Assembly (NCBI RefSeq): GCF_000526915.1
Contig: NZ_JAGZ01000012.1
Location: forward strand, 59,154-123,153
Reading direction: 5' to 3'
DNA length: 64,000 bases
Source: Mycobacterium genavense ATCC 51234
GTDB taxonomy: Bacteria; Actinomycetota; Actinomycetes; Mycobacteriales; Mycobacteriaceae
This document shows positions 27,660-36,972 of the stretch, in pieces. Position 1 is the stretch's first letter. Every line of letters begins with the position of its first letter. Below the pieces are notes generated by a model that made no database searches, was not told the DNA's origin, and worked only from the letters and a program-made list of their open reading frames with translations. The position numbers and the translations under genes are program-made.

Positions 27660-29062
27660 GTGACCGAGCCGGCCGCGCTCGTGTTTGAGGAACAGCAGTT
27701 CAGCCTGCCTCAGCTCGACACGATGGCCAACAGTCTGGCCGCGGCCCTGGGCAAGAGTGGTGTGACCGCGGGCCAGCGGGTTGCCGTCATGTCCTCGAAT
27801 CGGCCGGAGTTCGTCGCCGCCCTGCTGGGGATCTGGCGGCTGGGCGCCACGGCGGCGTTGTTGACCCCGCCTGGAAGCACGACGAGGTCGACCACGCGCT
27901 GGCGTTGACCGACCCCACCCACGCGGTGGGGGATCACCCGGTGCTGGCCGGGATGATGCCCATGCTGCACCTGGACGAACCGGTTGCCGCCGGGGACCCG
28001 ATGTCGCTGTCGTGGCCGCCGCACGTCGACGCGGTGCTGGTGTTCAGTTCGGGTACCACCGGCTTACCCAAGGCGGTCCGGCACACCCACCAAGGCTTGC
28101 TCGACGCCGTGCGGCACTGGCGCGACGCGCTGCAACTGACTCGCCGGGACCGGATTCAGGTCGCCACGCCCCCGTCGCACATCCTGGGTCTGCTCAACAT
28201 CGTCACCGCGCTGCGTAGCGGCGCCCGGGTGCGACTGCACCGCCGCTTCGACATCGACACGATGCTGCACCACATCGAATCCGACCGCATCACAATTGAA
28301 ATGGCGGTCGCACCGATCGCCTTGGCCATCGCTTCGCACCCGGCGCTCGAGTCGTACGATCTGTCGTCCCTGCGCTTCATCATGTGGGGCGCCACGCCGG
28401 CCAGCACCATCGTGGCCGAGACCGTGACACGGCGCACCGGCATCGGATGGGTTCCGGCCTACGGCACCACGGAACTGCCCGTCATCGCCTGCAATCCGCT
28501 CGAGGGTGCCCGGCTCGACACGGTCGGCCAACCGGTGCCGGGAGTGCAGCTGCGGGTGGTCTCGCTGGAAACCGGCCAGCCGGTCGGCGCCGGCGAAATC
28601 GGTGAGATTCAGGCGAGGTCGACCTCGCTGATGGCCGGTTACCTGCCTGCCGCGGCGACCGGCGAGGCGGTGTGCGACGGCTGGTATCGCACCGGGGACG
28701 TCGGCTGGGTCGACGCCGACCGGTGGCTGCAAATCACCGATCGGCTCAAAGAAATGATCAAGGTACGCGGATTTCAGGTCGCACCGGCCGAAATCGAGAC
28801 GGTGTTGCATGGTCACCCCGCAGTCAAAGACTGTGCGGTGTTTGGCATTCCGGACGGAGTCAACGGCGAGGCCGTCGTCGCCGCGGTCGCCACGCGTGCA
28901 CCCGTCGACGCCGCCAACCTCACCGCCCGGGTGGATGAGAAGCTGGCGTCCTACAAACATCTGAGCCGGGTCGTGGTCGTGCCCGATATTCCTCGCCTGC
29001 CGTCGGGCAAGGTGCTGCGCCGAGTGCTGAAGGAGCGCTATGGATGTACGTCTGACAGCTGA
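27660..29062 (+). pseudogene. Acyl-CoA synthetase (AMP-binding), 1-bp deletion
   Basis: ATP-dependent ligase that activates a carboxylic acid to its CoA thioester. GTG 27660 follows AAGGACGGGAC. The first frame covers VAVMSSNRPEFVAALLGIW; the second covers LVFSSGTTGLPKAVRHTH (P-loop), TPPSHILGLLN, AYGTTELPV, DGWYRTGDVGWVD and the catalytic lysine in LPSGKVLRR. One base is missing around 27864-27870: CCCCGCCTGG should be CCCCGGCCTGG to give LLTPAWKHDEVDHALAL. Repaired length is about 467 residues, slightly short for the family. First gene of the ligase-FadE-FadE-hydratase operon. Confidence 0.87.
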
Positions 29063-29930
29063 ACAGCAACAGTTGCGTGATGCCGCCGCCAAGCTGGCCG
29101 ATGACCTCGGGCCGGCCGTGGTTGCCGACCTCGCCGACGACAGCCGAATCGCCAGGCTGGACAAGCAGATTGCGGCGACGGGATGGCGATCACTGCGCTC
29201 CGACGGTGCTTCCGGCGTCGAAGTAGCGATTGTCGCCGAGGAATTCGGTCGGCGGCTGGTGGACACCCCGTTCCTCGGCCCGGTGCTGGCCGACGACCTG
29301 GCGCGCCGCGCCGGGGGCGACGCCGCCGAGGCGACGGTGGCCGTCGACGATCGCGCGATCGACGCGCGGGGTGCCCGAAAAGCGTTATCACTGACCGGCA
29401 ATACCGTCCAGGCCAAGAACCTCGGCGATGTGTGTGCGGGTGCCGACTTGACCAGAGCCGACGCCGAATTGGCGGGCTCGACCGAGACTCTCGGCGAGCT
29501 GGACGGCGACGCGGTGGTACGCGCTCGCGCTGGTCGCCACGTCGGCGGACCTGGTCGGAATCGCCCGCGGCGCACAGGCCGTCGCCTGCGACTACGCGAA
29601 GATGCGCGAGCAGTACGGCAAACAGATCGGCGCGTATCAGGCCATCGCTCATCTGCTCACCGAAAGCCTTGCCCTGATTGAGGGTTCGGTCAGCGTGCTG
29701 CGAAACGCCGCGTGGGGAGTCGACGAACTCGAGCCGGCACAAGCCATCCAGGCGGCCCAGATCGCGAAGGTCTACTGCGCGCGTGCCACCAGAACCGTGT
29801 GCGAGACCAGGTCCACGGCGGCATCGGCAACACCTGGGAGTGCATCGCGCATGTCTACCTGCGTCGCGCCCTGACATCGACAGAGCTGTGGCCTGTCACG
29901 TTGAAGGAGATCGATCTTGGACTTTCGTGA
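29040..29930 (+). pseudogene. Acyl-CoA dehydrogenase (FadE-like), two frameshifts
   Basis: Flavoprotein of the acyl-CoA dehydrogenase type, in the short class that forms heteromeric pairs in mycobacterial sterol and lipid catabolism. ATG 29040 (MDVRLTAEQQQLRDAAAKLA) overlaps the ligase gene. A G inserted near 29513 moves the frame to WYALALVATSADLVGIARG and MREQYGKQIGAYQAIAHLL; near 29803 it returns to QVHGGIGNTWECIAHVYLRRA. The last part holds the GGxG of the family C-terminus. About 296 residues if repaired. It precedes a second dehydrogenase with a 14-base overlap, suggesting an alpha/beta pair. Confidence 0.83.
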
Positions 29931-31037
29931 CTCACCCGAAGAGGCGGCCTTCCGTCAGCGGCTACGCACCTGGCTTTCGGAGCACGCCAAGGAGTTCTCC
30001 GGCTCGGGCGACGAGTACTGGGCGCGGATGGCCGACTGGCATCGCGCCCTGTACGAGAACGGCTTTTTCGGCCTGTCCTGGCCGCGCGATTGAGGCGGGC
30101 AGGATTTGGCGCCGGTGTACGACGTCATCGTCGACGAGGAGCTGGTTCGCGCCGGCGCCCCGCCGCGACCCAGCGTCGGGTACCTGGTGTACGGCATCGG
30201 TGAATACGCCAGCGACGAGGTGCGAAAGCGCTTCCTGCCCGGCATCATCGACGGCACCGAGCGCTGGTGCCAGGGCTTCAGCGAGCCGGGCGCGGGTTCG
30301 GATCTGGCGTCGCTGACCACCACCGCAACCCGCGACGGCGACAACTACGTCATCCACGGTCACAAGATCTGGACCAGCTACTCCGACGTGGCCGACTGGT
30401 GCCTGCTGCTGGCCCGCACCGATCCCGACGCGAAGCGGCACCGCGGCCTGTCGGCTTTCGTGATCGCAATGAAACAGCCTGGCGTGCAACAACGTCCGTT
30501 GCGAATGATGAACGGCGTCACCAACGAGTTTGGTCAGGTGTTCTTCGACGGTGCCATGGTGCCGGCGGACCGGATGGTCGGTGCGCCCGGTGACGGCTGG
30601 GCAGTGGCGATGACCGTCGTCGGACACGAACGCAAGCCCTCCACCCTGGGCTACGCCGCGCGATACGGCAAGCTTGTCCGACAACTGTTGGCGCACTGGG
30701 ATGATCGCCAAGGCCCGGTTCCTGAGGAGCTGGCTTGGGCCGCGGTTCAGTCGGACATGCTGACGCATCACGTGCGCCGACGGTTGTCCGAACAGTTGGA
30801 CGGGGTGTCGCACGGGTCGGAAGGTTCGTTGGACAAGTTGTTGATGACCTGGGTCGAACAATCCGTGGGACATGCCGCGCTGGCGGTCGCCGGGACCCGC
30901 GATCCGGAGCTGCTCAGTGCCTACCTGTACAGCCGCGCGCAAAGCGTCATGGGCGGGACATCACAGATACAGAAAAACATCATCGACAGATACAGAAAAA
31001 CATCATCGCTTCGCGCATCTTGGGATTGGGAGTCTGA
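29917..31037 (+). pseudogene. Acyl-CoA dehydrogenase (FadE-like), TGA stop plus 23-bp duplication
   Basis: Second acyl-CoA dehydrogenase of the pair. It begins at TTG 29917 (MDFRDSPEEAAFRQRLRTWL). An in-frame TGA at 30091-30093 interrupts SWPRD-stop-GGQDLAPVYD. FAD and active-site features follow: WCQGFSEPGAGSDLASL, HGHKIWTSYSDVADW, VFFDGAMVPADRMVG and the C-terminal VMGGTSQIQKNIIASRILGLG. A 23-base tandem duplication at 30963-31008 shifts the end so that the frame runs into the next gene. Repaired length is about 365 residues. Confidence 0.85.
30963..31008. repeat. 23-bp exact tandem duplication at the end of the FadE gene
   Basis: Copies at 30963-30985 and 30986-31008, each starting ACAGATACAGAAAAACATC, are identical. 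Removing one restores SQIQKNIIASRILGLGV and a TGA just before the hydratase start; with both, an artificial dehydrogenase-hydratase fusion frame appears. Confidence 0.95.
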
Positions 31038-31038
31038 C

Positions 31039-31806
31039 GTGTACGACATGCCTGCTGAAATCGACGTCCCCGCCGACGGTCCACTGCGGATCATCACGCT
31101 GAACCGGCCCGAGTCGCTGAACTCGGTCAACGACGACCTGCACTCCGGGTTGGCCCGGATATGGCAGCGGTTGACCGACGGCCCGGACGCCCGGGCCGCG
31201 ATGATCACCGGCGCCGGCCGGGCCTTCTCCGCCGGCGGTGATTTCAAGTACCTCGAAGAACTCTCCAACGACGCCCAGCTGCGGGCCAAGACCATCCGCG
31301 ACGGGCGCGAAATCGCCCTGGGTATGGCGCGGTGCCGAATTCCCGTGATAGCGGCGGTAAATGGGCCCGCCGTCGGCCTGGGCTGCAGCCTGGTCGCGCT
31401 GAGTGACCTGGTCTACATCGCCGAGGACGCCTACCTTGCCGACCCGCACGTGCAGGTGGGTCTGGTCGCCGCCGACGGCGGGCCGCTGACCTGGCCGCTG
31501 CACATCAGCCTGCTGCTGGCCAAGGAGTATGCGCTGACCGGCACGCGCATCAAGGCACAGCGCGCCGTCGAACTCGGGTTGGCCAATCACGTGGCCGCCG
31601 ACCCGGTTGCGGAGGCAATCGCTTGTGCCAAAAAGATCTTGGAGCTTCCGCAGCAGGCGGTCGAGAGCACCAAGCGGGTGCTCAAAATCCATCTGGAGCG
31701 CGCGGTGCTGGCCAGCCTGGACTACGCCCTCTCGGCCGAGAGCCAGTCGTTCATGACCAAGGACTTCCGGGCCAACGTCGCGAAGTTCAACGCCGCGGAG
31801 AACTGA
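31039..31806 (+). CDS. Enoyl-CoA hydratase/isomerase family protein
   Basis: Crotonase-fold enzyme, probably hydrating an enoyl-CoA produced by the dehydrogenases upstream. GTG 31039 is 6 bases after GGGAG and overlaps the repaired FadE stop region; 255 residues. Family features are LRIITLNRPESLNSVNDDLH, the oxyanion loop AFSAGGDFKYLEEL, and the second oxyanion and substrate helix VNGPAVGLGCSLVALSDLVYIAEDAYLADPH with VGLVAADGG (in classical hydratases the second glutamate; here Asp follows Ala-Ala). The open frame upstream is contaminated by the 23-base duplication. Intact itself. Confidence 0.9.
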   Translation: MYDMPAEIDVPADGPLRIITLNRPESLNSVNDDLHSGLARIWQRLTDGPDARAAMITGAGRAFSAGGDFKYLEELSNDAQLRAKTIRDGREIALGMARCRIPVIAAVNGPAVGLGCSLVALSDLVYIAEDAYLADPHVQVGLVAADGGPLTWPLHISLLLAKEYALTGTRIKAQRAVELGLANHVAADPVAEAIACAKKILELPQQAVESTKRVLKIHLERAVLASLDYALSAESQSFMTKDFRANVAKFNAAEN

Positions 31807-31842
31807 GCCGCAGGCGGCGGCTCAGTTCTCCGGCGGGCGCAA

Positions 31843-32085
31843 TTAATTCTTGGCCGCGGCCTTTTCGCGGGCTTCGGCCGTCTTCTCCGCCCCGCGGGCG
31901 GCCTCGGCCTGGGCCTCTTTCTTGGCCACGTCGCGCTGCGCCTTGGCCTTGTCCTGCTGGGCGCGGCCTTCCTTGCGCAGGCCTTCGTGGCTGATCAGGA
32001 TGCCCACGATCTCCTTGGTCTTTCCGATGGTTTCCTCGATGACGCCCCGGATGCCTTCCACGAGTCCATTGTTGCGGTCACTCAT
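31843..32085 (-). CDS. CsbD-like / microaggregate-binding-type small protein
   Basis: An 80-residue highly charged protein starting MSDRNNGLVEGIRGVIEETIGK. The N-terminal GxVEGxxGxxxExxGK pattern is like CsbD-family stress proteins; the second half is a lysine/alanine/glutamate-rich helix (RKEGRAQQDKAKAQRDVAKKEAQ) likely to form a coiled coil. No signal peptide. Similar mycobacterial proteins are named microaggregate-binding protein. Convergent with the hydratase gene, 36 bases apart. Often stress-induced in other bacteria; no sigma-factor site is claimed here. Confidence 0.75.
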   Translation of the reverse strand: MSDRNNGLVEGIRGVIEETIGKTKEIVGILISHEGLRKEGRAQQDKAKAQRDVAKKEAQAEAARGAEKTAEAREKAAAKN

Positions 32086-32227
32086 AATGGGAGCCCCCTT
32101 CGTGCGAAGTTGAATGGTGTAGTGATCCGTACCCGAAGAGGCCCACGCGGCAACGCCGTCCCGCGTGTCGCGGGTATGGTGTCGGTCACGTTCGGCGTCT
32201 ATCAGCGGCAACGGATTTCGAACCGTG

Positions 32228-33097
32228 TCAAAGGTCGTGTCGCCGCAAAAAGTCCCGCATCACCCGATCGAACCGGTCTGGTTCTTCGATGAACGGCATG
32301 TGTGAACTCGACTCGAACAACTCGAAGCGGGAGTCCTTGATGCGCTGGTGCATGGCCCACATGTGCTCGTGGTCGCATTCGTCGTACCTTCCCGCGACCA
32401 CGAGGGTCGGCAGGTCGAGCTCGGTCAGCCGGTCGAAGACATCCCAGTTGCTGACGTTGCCGACGATGCGAAAGTCGCCGGGCCCGAACACGGTTTCGTA
32501 GACCTCGGCCCCCATGCGGATGAACGCTTCGGAAAGTTCCGGTGGCCACGGTCGTAGCCGGCACAGATAAGTCTGGTTCCAGGTGCGGATCGCATCCTGA
32601 TATTCGGGCGAGTGCGTCGTGCCGGCTGCTTCGTGGCGGTCGATGGCGGATTGCGTAGCCGGGTCCAGGTCGCGCTTGCGCCGGGCTACCATCTCCGAAA
32701 ACGCGGGAATGGACGCGATGCTGTTCGAGATCGTCAGGCTGGCCGCCGGCGACGCGACGTTGAGCAGGTACTGCTGCGCCAGCATGCCGCCCCATGAATT
32801 GCCGAAGACGTGGAAGCGGTTTAGGCCGAGCGCGCCGATGACAGCATCCATTTCGGCGACCGAGCGTTCCATCGTCCACAGGGTGGGGTCCGACGGGCAT
32901 GCGGAATTGCCGCAGCCAAGCTGATCCCAGAAGATGACCTCGCGTTCATCGGCCAGGCGTTGCAGCGAAAGCAGATAGTTGTGCGGTACGCCGGGCCCGC
33001 CGTGAACGGCCAGCAGCGGAAGACCCCGCCCTCCGCCGACCCGCTTGAACCACACATTTCCGCCCGGAACCGCGATGGTCCCCTCCGCCTGAGTCAT
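32228..33097 (-). CDS. pip: Proline iminopeptidase-like alpha/beta hydrolase
   Basis: Serine hydrolase of the prolyl aminopeptidase (S33) type, corresponding to Rv0840c by position. I start at ATG 33097 (MTQAEGTIAVPGGNVWF); 289 residues. The oxyanion motif HGGPG is at 32-36, FWDQLGCGNS follows, and the nucleophile is Ser101 in FGNSWGGML. VVAGRYDECDHEHMWAM carries the acid, and FESSSHMPFIEEPDRF the histidine. Divergent from the thiolase gene with a palindrome between them. Intact. True substrate may be a peptide with N-terminal proline or another small amide. Confidence 0.9.
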   Translation of the reverse strand: MTQAEGTIAVPGGNVWFKRVGGGRGLPLLAVHGGPGVPHNYLLSLQRLADEREVIFWDQLGCGNSACPSDPTLWTMERSVAEMDAVIGALGLNRFHVFGNSWGGMLAQQYLLNVASPAASLTISNSIASIPAFSEMVARRKRDLDPATQSAIDRHEAAGTTHSPEYQDAIRTWNQTYLCRLRPWPPELSEAFIRMGAEVYETVFGPGDFRIVGNVSNWDVFDRLTELDLPTLVVAGRYDECDHEHMWAMHQRIKDSRFELFESSSHMPFIEEPDRFDRVMRDFLRRHDL

Positions 33098-33171
33098 CGC
33101 TGCCCATCTTTCGTTGTTGCCGCGAAAGTGCAAGCGACACGTCGTTGGTGCAACTTGGACTCTCCAAATGA

Positions 33172-33186
33172 GAGAATAGTGTTCTC
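33172..33186. promoter_or_regulatory. Palindrome in divergent pip / thiolase promoter
   Basis: GAGAATAGTGTTCTC (5-base perfect outer arms), embedded in a wider AATGAGA-N9-TCTCATT inverted repeat (33167-33189). It closely matches the palindrome at 27580-27594 upstream of the ferredoxin and ligase genes. Only about 18 bases before the thiolase start, so a bound repressor would block transcription or initiation. Confidence 0.55.
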
Positions 33187-33206
33187 ATTACCGAAACGGA
33201 GAAACC

Positions 33207-34346
33207 GTGCCTGAAGCTGTCATCGTGTCCGCCCTGCGCACCCCCATCGGCACCGCCCGCAAGGGGACGCTGCGCGCCACCACCGCGTTCGAGCTCGCAC
33301 ACCACGTCGTCGCGGAGGCGGCGACGGATCTGGATCCGGCGCAGGTCGACGATGTGATCCTGGGCGAGGGCCTGTACGGCGGGGGCGTGGTCGCCCGCCA
33401 CGCGGCCATCACCGCCGGGCTGTCGCAGGTGCCCGGGCTGGCCAACAACCGGCATTGCGCGGTCGGGCAGGCGGCGGTGCAGAGCGCGGCGGCGAGCGTG
33501 CGCGCCGGGATGGACGAGCTGATCATCGCCGGCGGTGTGAACGCGGCGTCGACCTCGCCGCGCTCCAGGATCCAGGTGGACGGCGAATGGGTGGACTGGT
33601 TCCCGCCGACGCACCCGGACCGGCCCGACGCGCCGAACATGGACATGTCGATCACCGTGGGCTGGAACGCCGCGGTCAAGGCGGGCGTTAGCCGCGAGGA
33701 GATGGATGCCTGGGCGTTGCGGTCGCACCGCAACGCGATCGCCTCGGTCGACGAAGGCCGCTTCAAGGAGGAGATCGTCCCGATCGAGACGCCGCCCGGG
33801 CTGTTCTCGGTCGACGAGCACCCGCGTCGCGACACCACGATGGAAAAGCTGACCGGGCTCAAGCCGCTGCATCCCGAGATCGAGGGTTTTTCGATCACGG
33901 CCGGCAACGCATGCGGCGCCAACGACGGAGCCGCGGCGTTGGTCGTCGCCAGCGACCGGCTGGGGTTACCCGCGCTGGCCACCGTGCGGTCCTGGGCATC
34001 GGTCGGGGTCGACCCGGCGCTCACGGGGCTGGCACCCGTCGAGGCCATCCCGAAAGCCCTTGCCCGCGGTGGCCTTTCGATCTCTGATGTGGACCTGTTC
34101 GAAATCAACGAGGTGTTCGCGGCGATGTGCGTGGCGACGATCAAGATGCTCGAGCTCGACCCGGACAAGGTGAACGTCAGCGGCAGCGGCTGCGGGCTGG
34201 GGCATCCGGTGGCGGCAACCGGAGCCCGGATGCTCGTCACGCTGGTGCACGAACTGCGCCGGCGCGGTGGCGGAATCGGTGTGGCCGCCATGTGCGCGGG
34301 CGGCGGCATGGGTTCGGCGACGGTCATCGAGGTACCGGCTCCATAA
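33207..34346 (+). CDS. Thiolase / acetyl-CoA acetyltransferase family protein
   Basis: Cleaves a 3-ketoacyl-CoA with CoA (or condenses two acyl-CoAs). GTG 33207 follows ACGGAG; 379 residues. Catalytic residues: Cys84 in NNRHCAVGQAAVQSAA, histidine in GHPVAATGARM, and a second cysteine in AMCAGGGMG. NEVFA replaces the more common NEAFA. It follows the palindromic operator and is 7 bases before meaB, so the two are co-transcribed. Presumably the last cleavage step of the island's pathway. Intact. Confidence 0.92.
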   Translation: MPEAVIVSALRTPIGTARKGTLRATTAFELAHHVVAEAATDLDPAQVDDVILGEGLYGGGVVARHAAITAGLSQVPGLANNRHCAVGQAAVQSAAASVRAGMDELIIAGGVNAASTSPRSRIQVDGEWVDWFPPTHPDRPDAPNMDMSITVGWNAAVKAGVSREEMDAWALRSHRNAIASVDEGRFKEEIVPIETPPGLFSVDEHPRRDTTMEKLTGLKPLHPEIEGFSITAGNACGANDGAAALVVASDRLGLPALATVRSWASVGVDPALTGLAPVEAIPKALARGGLSISDVDLFEINEVFAAMCVATIKMLELDPDKVNVSGSGCGLGHPVAATGARMLVTLVHELRRRGGGIGVAAMCAGGGMGSATVIEVPAP

Positions 34347-34353
34347 TGTGTCC

Positions 34354-35241
34354 ATGACCATCGCCGAGCTAATCACCGGAGCGCGCAACGGATCTCAGCG
34401 CGCGACCGGTCGGCTGCTTAGCTTGGTCGAGGGCGAACAGCGGGACGAGGTGCTGGCCGCCGTCGGCCCGGCGAGCGCCCTGGCGGTGCGCGTCGTCGGC
34501 ATCACCGGTCCGCCCGGGGCCGGTAAGTCGACGACGGTCGCGGCCCTCGTCGGCGCCTACCGCGAGCGCGGCTGCCGGGTGGCCGTGCTGGCCGTGGACC
34601 CGTCGTCGCCGTTCAGCGGCGGCGCCCTACTGGGCGATCGCATTCGAATGGCCGCGCATATCAACGACTCTGACGTGCTGATCCGCTCGGTGGCAAGTCG
34701 TGGACATCTCGGCGGCCTGGCGGCCGCGGTTCCGGCGGCCATCCGCCTGCTGGGCGCGATCGGCTACGACGTGGTGCTGCTGGAAACCGTCGGGGTGGGG
34801 CAGTCGGAGATCGAGATCGCCGCCGTCGCCGACCCCACCATTGTCATCCTCAACCCCGGGGCCGGCGACGCCGTCCAGGCCGCCAAGGCCGGTGTGCTCG
34901 AAGTCGCCGACATCGTCGCGGTCAACAAGGCCGACCGCGAGGGCGCCGAACAGACCGTGCGAGATCTGCGCGCCGAGACCAAGGCCCCGATCGTCAGCCT
35001 CATCGCCGCCCGGGGCGAGGGCGTTGCCGACCTCGTCACCGCCATCGACGACCATCACCGCGCGGACAGCCGCGAGCGTCGGGTGGCGCGCGCCCGCGCC
35101 CAGATCCTTTCCCTGGCGCAAAGCCAGCTGCGGGCACAGACGGATCTCGACGGGCTCGCCCAAGCGGTGGTCGACGGACACGACGATCCCTATTCGGCCG
35201 CCGCGCAACTGCTGCGACGCGCAGGTCAGGACCGGGACTGA
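34354..35241 (+). CDS. meaB: Acyl-CoA mutase-associated GTPase MeaB/ArgK
   Basis: GTP-dependent chaperone that loads and protects adenosylcobalamin in methylmalonyl-CoA-type mutases. ATG 34354 (MTIAELITGARNGSQR); 295 residues. Walker A GPPGAGKST is at 52-60, then VLAVDPSSPFSGGALLGDRIRM, the switch region LLETVGVGQSE, and the guanine-specificity NKAD motif. It lies in an operon with the thiolase, 13 kb from the divergent mutase in this window, and would logically serve that enzyme. Intact. Confidence 0.93.
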   Translation: MTIAELITGARNGSQRATGRLLSLVEGEQRDEVLAAVGPASALAVRVVGITGPPGAGKSTTVAALVGAYRERGCRVAVLAVDPSSPFSGGALLGDRIRMAAHINDSDVLIRSVASRGHLGGLAAAVPAAIRLLGAIGYDVVLLETVGVGQSEIEIAAVADPTIVILNPGAGDAVQAAKAGVLEVADIVAVNKADREGAEQTVRDLRAETKAPIVSLIAARGEGVADLVTAIDDHHRADSRERRVARARAQILSLAQSQLRAQTDLDGLAQAVVDGHDDPYSAAAQLLRRAGQDRD

Positions 35242-35369
35242 GCCTGGCCTGTCCTCCGATCGGGGGACAGGGCGTTCCTCTGTTTTCGGGCCCGATCGGC
35301 GGAGTTTCGACCCGCTAAACCGGCCTAACTTAACTGGTGTATCCACGACGAGTTAGGAGACCCCCGGAC

Positions 35370-36268
35370 ATGACTCGCACACCCGAACTCTCCGCGGCAC
35401 AGTTGCGTGAACAGCTGGAGCTGTACCGCCAAATGTGGGTCTTGCGCCTGCTCGACATGGCGGTGGAGGAGTTGCGCATCGACGGTCGTCTCAACCAGGC
35501 CGTCCAGGCCGCGTTCGGCCAAGAGGCGGTGGCCACCGGCACCGCGGCGGCCCTTCGCCCGGGTGACGTCATGACCACCGCCATCATCCATCTGCAGCAC
35601 GCTCAGCAGACCGCTTGCGCGCTGCCGCTGGGTCCGGCCCTTGCTGCATTGATCGAGCCCGAGTTCGACCCGGACGGCGGGGCCGAAGCCTCATTCGTGG
35701 CGTCGGTTCGTGGAATGTCCCCCTTCTCAAGCGCTTTGCGGCAATCACCGCTGCTGGCCGTGGGACACGCCTACGGCAAGCAACTGGCCGACGACGGCGG
35801 GTTACGTTGTGCGCCATGGAAACTCGCGACGTGAAGTCCGCGGACTTTGCCGAGGCCGCCCACATCGCGGTGTCCTGGCAGCTTCCGGTGGTGTTCGTCA
35901 TCGAGAACGCGAGTCAGGACGCCTACGCGGCCAAATGCCACGGGATCCCGGTGCACTCGGTCGACGGCAACGACGTTGAGGCGGTTCGCGACTCGGTCGC
36001 CGAGGCGGTGCGACGCGCGGGCGCGGGCGAAGGCCCCGTTCTCGTCCAGGCGCGGACCCAGCGCAGCAACGGGGTGGCCTCGACGGACCCGCTGGTTTTC
36101 GAACGGCAGCGCCTGATCGGCGCGGGCATCAACGCCGGACACCTCTACGAGCTGGAGCGGCGGGCCCGCCACCTGGTCGCCGAGGCCGAAGCTCAGGCGA
36201 AGGCGATGCTGGCCGAAGAGCAGCCGCAGCCGATTCGGGAGCCGGAAGTTTGGCCGGCCGCTAGTTGA
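35370..36268 (+). pseudogene. TPP-dependent dehydrogenase E1-alpha-like protein (Rv0843 type), frameshifted
   Basis: Related to the E1 alpha subunit of 2-oxoacid dehydrogenases. Frame one (ATG 35370, MTRTPELSAAQLREQLELYRQMW) covers AAFGQEAVATGTAAALRPGDV; frame two covers ADFAEAAHIAVSWQLPVVFVIENA through PVLVQARTQR. One G is missing at 35799-35801 (GGCGGGTT should be GGCGGGGTT). In the repaired protein the cofactor motif GDG is replaced by CAME, so the Mg-TPP ligand is lost, and there is no adjacent E1 beta gene. It may be a non-enzymatic or altered homologue. About 299 residues. Overlaps the end of narL. Confidence 0.8.
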
Positions 36269-36916
36269 GCAGACCTTGGCGCATAGCTTCGGCGACCGCG
36301 GCCGCGCGATCGCTGACCCCAAGCTTCTCGTATAGCCGCTGCACATGCGTCTTGACCGTGGACGGCGCTACGAACAACTCGCCGGCGATTGCGGGGATAC
36401 TTTGACCGCGGGCAATACGATTGAGTACCTCGCGTTCCCGGGCGGACAGGACCGGGGCCGACGGTTCGGCTCGTTGGCGAATCTGGGCGGCCAGGCCGCC
36501 GGCCAGCGACGGCGCCACCACGTCGTTTCCGTTCGCGCAATCGAGCACGGCTTTGAGGATCTCGGTCCGCGTCGAGTCCTTGAGCAAAAAGCCGGCCGCG
36601 CCCTGCTGCAGCGCTTGATACACGATGGCCGCCTCGTCGTGGGCCGACAGCAGCAGCAGCACGCGGGTGGGCAATTCGTTGTTTCGCACCGCCGCGGCCA
36701 CCTGGGCGCCGTCCATGCCGGGCATCCGGAAGTCGAGCAACGCGACGTCCGGACGGTGCTGCTTGATCAGTTCCAATGCCTGCGTGCCGTCGTCGGCCTC
36801 GCCGACGACGTTCACCTCGCCGCTGAGCGCGAGTGCCGGACAACCCCTTCGCGGAACAGCGGGTGATCGTCGCCGACGACAACGCGTACCTTCTCGGGCA
36901 TTGCTGCGCCGGCCAT
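36261..36916 (-). pseudogene. narL: NarL-like response regulator, 1-bp deletion
   Basis: LuxR-type response regulator, Rv0844c position. From ATG 36916 or 36901 it reads MPEKVRVVVGDDHPLFREGVVR, then shifts: one G is missing near 36836 (CGG-GCA-CTC became CGGCACTC). The continuing frame gives ALALSGEVNVVGEADD, phosphoacceptor ALLDFRMPGMDG, KDSTRTEILKAV and the helix-turn-helix LSAREREVLNRIARGQSIPAIA. About 217 residues when repaired. Divergent from narS, sharing a 56-base gap. As given, the protein would end after some 29 residues. Confidence 0.87.
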
Positions 36917-36972
36917 GGCGGTCAGTGTAGCTGTTTGTCGCACCAGCGCGGATTGTCGCCACGGAGAATCTG

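Noticed and set aside
28064..29575. A 503-codon minus-strand frame opposite the ligase and FadE
   Set aside because: Antisense shadow with no homologous features.
30106..31806. A 566-residue acyl-CoA dehydrogenase-enoyl hydratase fusion protein
   Set aside because: The fusion exists only because of the exact 23-bp tandem duplication; both genes have normal separate ends and starts without it.
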